Below are positions 62,387-64,000 of a DNA stretch of 64,000 nucleotides, piece after piece. Below the pieces are notes generated by a model that was not told the origin of the DNA, searched no databases, and saw nothing but the letters and a program-made list of their open reading frames with translations. How positions within the stretch are numbered: the first letter of the stretch is position 1; each line of letters opens with the position of its first letter. Source of the DNA: SNAP01 sp049671745 (GTDB lineage Bacteria > Bacteroidota > Bacteroidia > Bacteroidales > Marinifilaceae); contig JBATVL010000074.1 of assembly GCA_049671745.1 (NCBI GenBank), positions 1-64,000 on the forward strand, read 5' to 3'. The position numbers and the translations under genes were made by a program.

Positions 62387-63708
62387 TATTCCTCTTCTTT
62401 GCCTTTGTTTATTATTTCAAATTTAATCTTATTTATTCTTCTGATTCCAAGTTCGGTGACTGTGAATTTGTATTTTTTATACTCTACAACATCCATTGTT
62501 TTTGGGAGCTCTCCTTTCATTTCTAGTATTAGTCCTGCTAAAGTGTCTGCTTCTCCAATTATTTTATTGAATATTTTACTGTTTAATTTCAATGTTTTAA
62601 AGAAATCATGTAGTGGAATATTGGCTTTGAATATATAAGTGCCATTGTCATCTTGAATAAACATTTCTTCATCGTCGTCTAATTCATCACTTATTTCTCC
62701 AACGATTTCTTCTAGAATATCTTCCATTGTTACTATTCCAGAACAACCTCCATACTCATCAACAATGAATGCCATATGGCTCTTCCTTTCTTGAAATTCT
62801 TCTAATAAATCGCTTATCTTTTTCGTCTCTGGTACAAAATAAGGTGGTCGAATAAGTGTTTGCCACCTAAAACTTTTGGGTTTATCAATATGTGCTAATA
62901 GATCCTTTACATATAATATTCCCTTTATATTATCAAAGGTTTCAGTGTATACTGGTAGTCGTGAAAATCCTGATTCGATAATTTCGTTCTTTACTTCATC
63001 GAAGTTTGTTTTTATTTCAATTCCTCTGACTAGAACTCTTGCTGTCATTACGTTTTCTGTAGACGTGTTGCTAAAATTAACTATACCTTCTAGTATGTCT
63101 TTCTCTTCTTTTATATCGTCAGATGTTAGTTCAAGAGCTTTTGATAGTTCATCAAATGAGATGTTTTCTTTTTTATTAAAACGTTTATCTATAAATGTAG
63201 TTGAACTGGTTAAGAATGAGACTAATGGGGCAAATATGTTTGATAGAATTGTTAATGGTATCGTCATAAGTTTGCATACTACTGTTGAATTTTGAGAAGC
63301 ATACACCTTAGGGATTATTTCTCCAAAAAGAAGAAGTAGAAATGTAACTATTATTATCTGAAAAAAGAATCCTATGCTTGGTGATTTTCTGAAATCAAAT
63401 ATGCTGTTATTTATATATGTTGATAGTATTACAATTCCTATATTGATGAAATTATTTGAGACTAATATTGTAGCTAGTAGTTTATTAGATTTATATAAAA
63501 GCTTAAGCACTTTTTCTTCTTTTGCTTCTTTTAGTTCGTTTATTTGTGTTGGGCTTAAAGAAAAGAAGGCTGTTTCACTTCCAGATATAAGTCCTGAGAA
63601 AATTAATAATATTAATAATATTATTAAATTTAGCACTATTGTTATGCTTATGGAATTAATTGTGATGTTTAATGCTAAGAAGCATATGAGAAAATAGTCC
63701 GTTTCCAA
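62386..63708 (-). CDS. gldE: GldE, CNNM/CBS-domain membrane protein
   Basis: 440 aa. CNNM transmembrane domain (about 1-200, with SGLISGSETAFFSLS and the LLFGEIIPKVYASQ segment), a CBS pair (about 210-335: GFSRLPVYTETFDNIKGILYVKDLL and FIVDEYGGCSGIVTMEDILEEIVGEI) and a CorC_HlyC domain at the end (about 350-435). Homologues are cation (Mg/Co) exporters. It is coupled to gldD. ssb lies 140 bp upstream. Confidence 0.9.
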   Translation of the reverse strand: METDYFLICFLALNITINSISITIVLNLIILLILLIFSGLISGSETAFFSLSPTQINELKEAKEEKVLKLLYKSNKLLATILVSNNFINIGIVILSTYINNSIFDFRKSPSIGFFFQIIIVTFLLLLFGEIIPKVYASQNSTVVCKLMTIPLTILSNIFAPLVSFLTSSTTFIDKRFNKKENISFDELSKALELTSDDIKEEKDILEGIVNFSNTSTENVMTARVLVRGIEIKTNFDEVKNEIIESGFSRLPVYTETFDNIKGILYVKDLLAHIDKPKSFRWQTLIRPPYFVPETKKISDLLEEFQERKSHMAFIVDEYGGCSGIVTMEDILEEIVGEISDELDDDEEMFIQDDNGTYIFKANIPLHDFFKTLKLNSKIFNKIIGEADTLAGLILEMKGELPKTMDVVEYKKYKFTVTELGIRRINKIKFEIINKGKEEE

Positions 63709-63799
63709 TTCTTGTTTTATTAGTTTGACTTGTAATATTGTTTAGCGCAAATACGTTATTTTTGTTTCATTTAGAAAGGTAAAGATATAATAATCTATA

Positions 63800-63838
63800 A
63801 TAAAAAAAGAGCAAATAGATAATTCTATTTACTCTCTA
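63800..63838 (-). terminator. terminator of ssb
   Basis: 12-bp stem with one mismatch (63808-63819 with 63824-63835), followed on the minus strand by seven T. Confidence 0.75.
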
Positions 63839-63847
63839 ATATGTATT

Positions 63848-64000
63848 TTAAAATGGAAGATCGTCTACTTGATCGTTATCTTCTATCTCTGGTGTTTTGT
63901 TTTGATTGCTATTTTTAGATGAATCTATTGTATTATCCAATTTTTTGTCTAACATCTGCATATTCTCAGCCCACACTTCTGTTGTGTATCTTTTGTTGCC
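63848..64000 (-). CDS. ssb: single-stranded DNA-binding protein, C-terminal part
   Basis: Only the last 50 codons are in the window. They give the end of the OB fold (GNKRYTTEVWAENMQML) and a polar linker closed by the acidic tip DDLPF, the SSB motif that recruits replication and repair partners. The 5' part lies beyond base 64000. The order ssb-gldE-gldD agrees with other Bacteroidetes genomes. Confidence 0.88.
   Translation of the reverse strand, partial: GNKRYTTEVWAENMQMLDKKLDNTIDSSKNSNQNKTPEIEDNDQVDDLPF

Noticed and set aside
1..64000. CRISPR array, prophage, restriction-modification or retron
   Set aside because: No regularly spaced repeats, cas, phage structural, methylase or reverse-transcriptase genes were seen.

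Overview
The window is AT-rich chromosomal DNA from a member of the Bacteroidota, most probably a Bacteroidales-type anaerobe. Three things support this: the full Bat (aerotolerance) operon, the ssb-gldE-gldD gene order, and promoters of the Bacteroidetes form TTTG/TTG - 19 bp - TAnnTTTG found before tRNA, ribosomal-protein and stress genes. Surface lipoproteins with FISUMP, Big_2 and fibronectin-like domains fit the same group. I cannot name genus or species.

Layout. 0-14.5 kb is housekeeping: the 3' end of a 5S rRNA, purE, hpt-obg, parE-parC-aroK, serS (interrupted by a one-base frameshift), rplU-rpmA, a bifunctional nuclease, pgi, a dead Ca/Na exchanger gene, an RDD membrane protein and rocD. 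15.2-15.4 kb holds a stray piece of 23S rRNA. 15.6-24 kb is the MoxR-DUF58-BatA/B/C/D/E operon. 24-29 kb holds dnaX (apparently needing a -1 frameshift at an A10 tract), a ferritin, an aldehyde dehydrogenase and a calcineurin-like phosphatase.

29-42 kb is the main accessory region. It holds a FISUMP lipoprotein, a TlpA-like thioredoxin, a DUF2752 gene with a frameshift in an A9 tract, a pentapeptide-repeat protein and trxB. It also holds five related lipoproteins in two families: family A (fibronectin-III-like repeats, in the long forms ending in a FISUMP domain) and family B (Big_2 plus a conserved C-terminal region I cannot name). They lie on the same strand in the order A(short)-B-A-B-A. 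42-45 kb holds an acetate-transporter gene and two decayed ISL3-family transposase genes, one apparently inserted into the other. 45-54 kb holds a dicarboxylate/glutamate symporter, a lipoprotein, mtaB-suhB, two tandem LpxL-like acyltransferases, a glycosyltransferase and a sigma factor with two small envelope proteins.

54.5-55.2 kb holds tRNA-Ser(GCT) and three almost identical tRNA-Pro(TGG) genes. A probable unannotated small RNA follows at about 55.44-55.54 kb, then ohr-ohrR, queC-queD-queE (QueE with an unusual cysteine spacing), Lrp and TetR-like regulators, a phosphatase-fold protein that has lost most metal ligands, gldD-gldE and the C-terminus of ssb.

The most interesting items are the dnaX signals (slippery A10 plus hairpin, and a 16-bp inverted repeat covering the start codon), the lipoprotein array, the orphan promoter/terminator pair that suggests an sRNA, the QueE motif, the inactive-looking phosphatase, the nested IS remnants and the 23S fragment. 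No CRISPR array, prophage or classical defence system was found.
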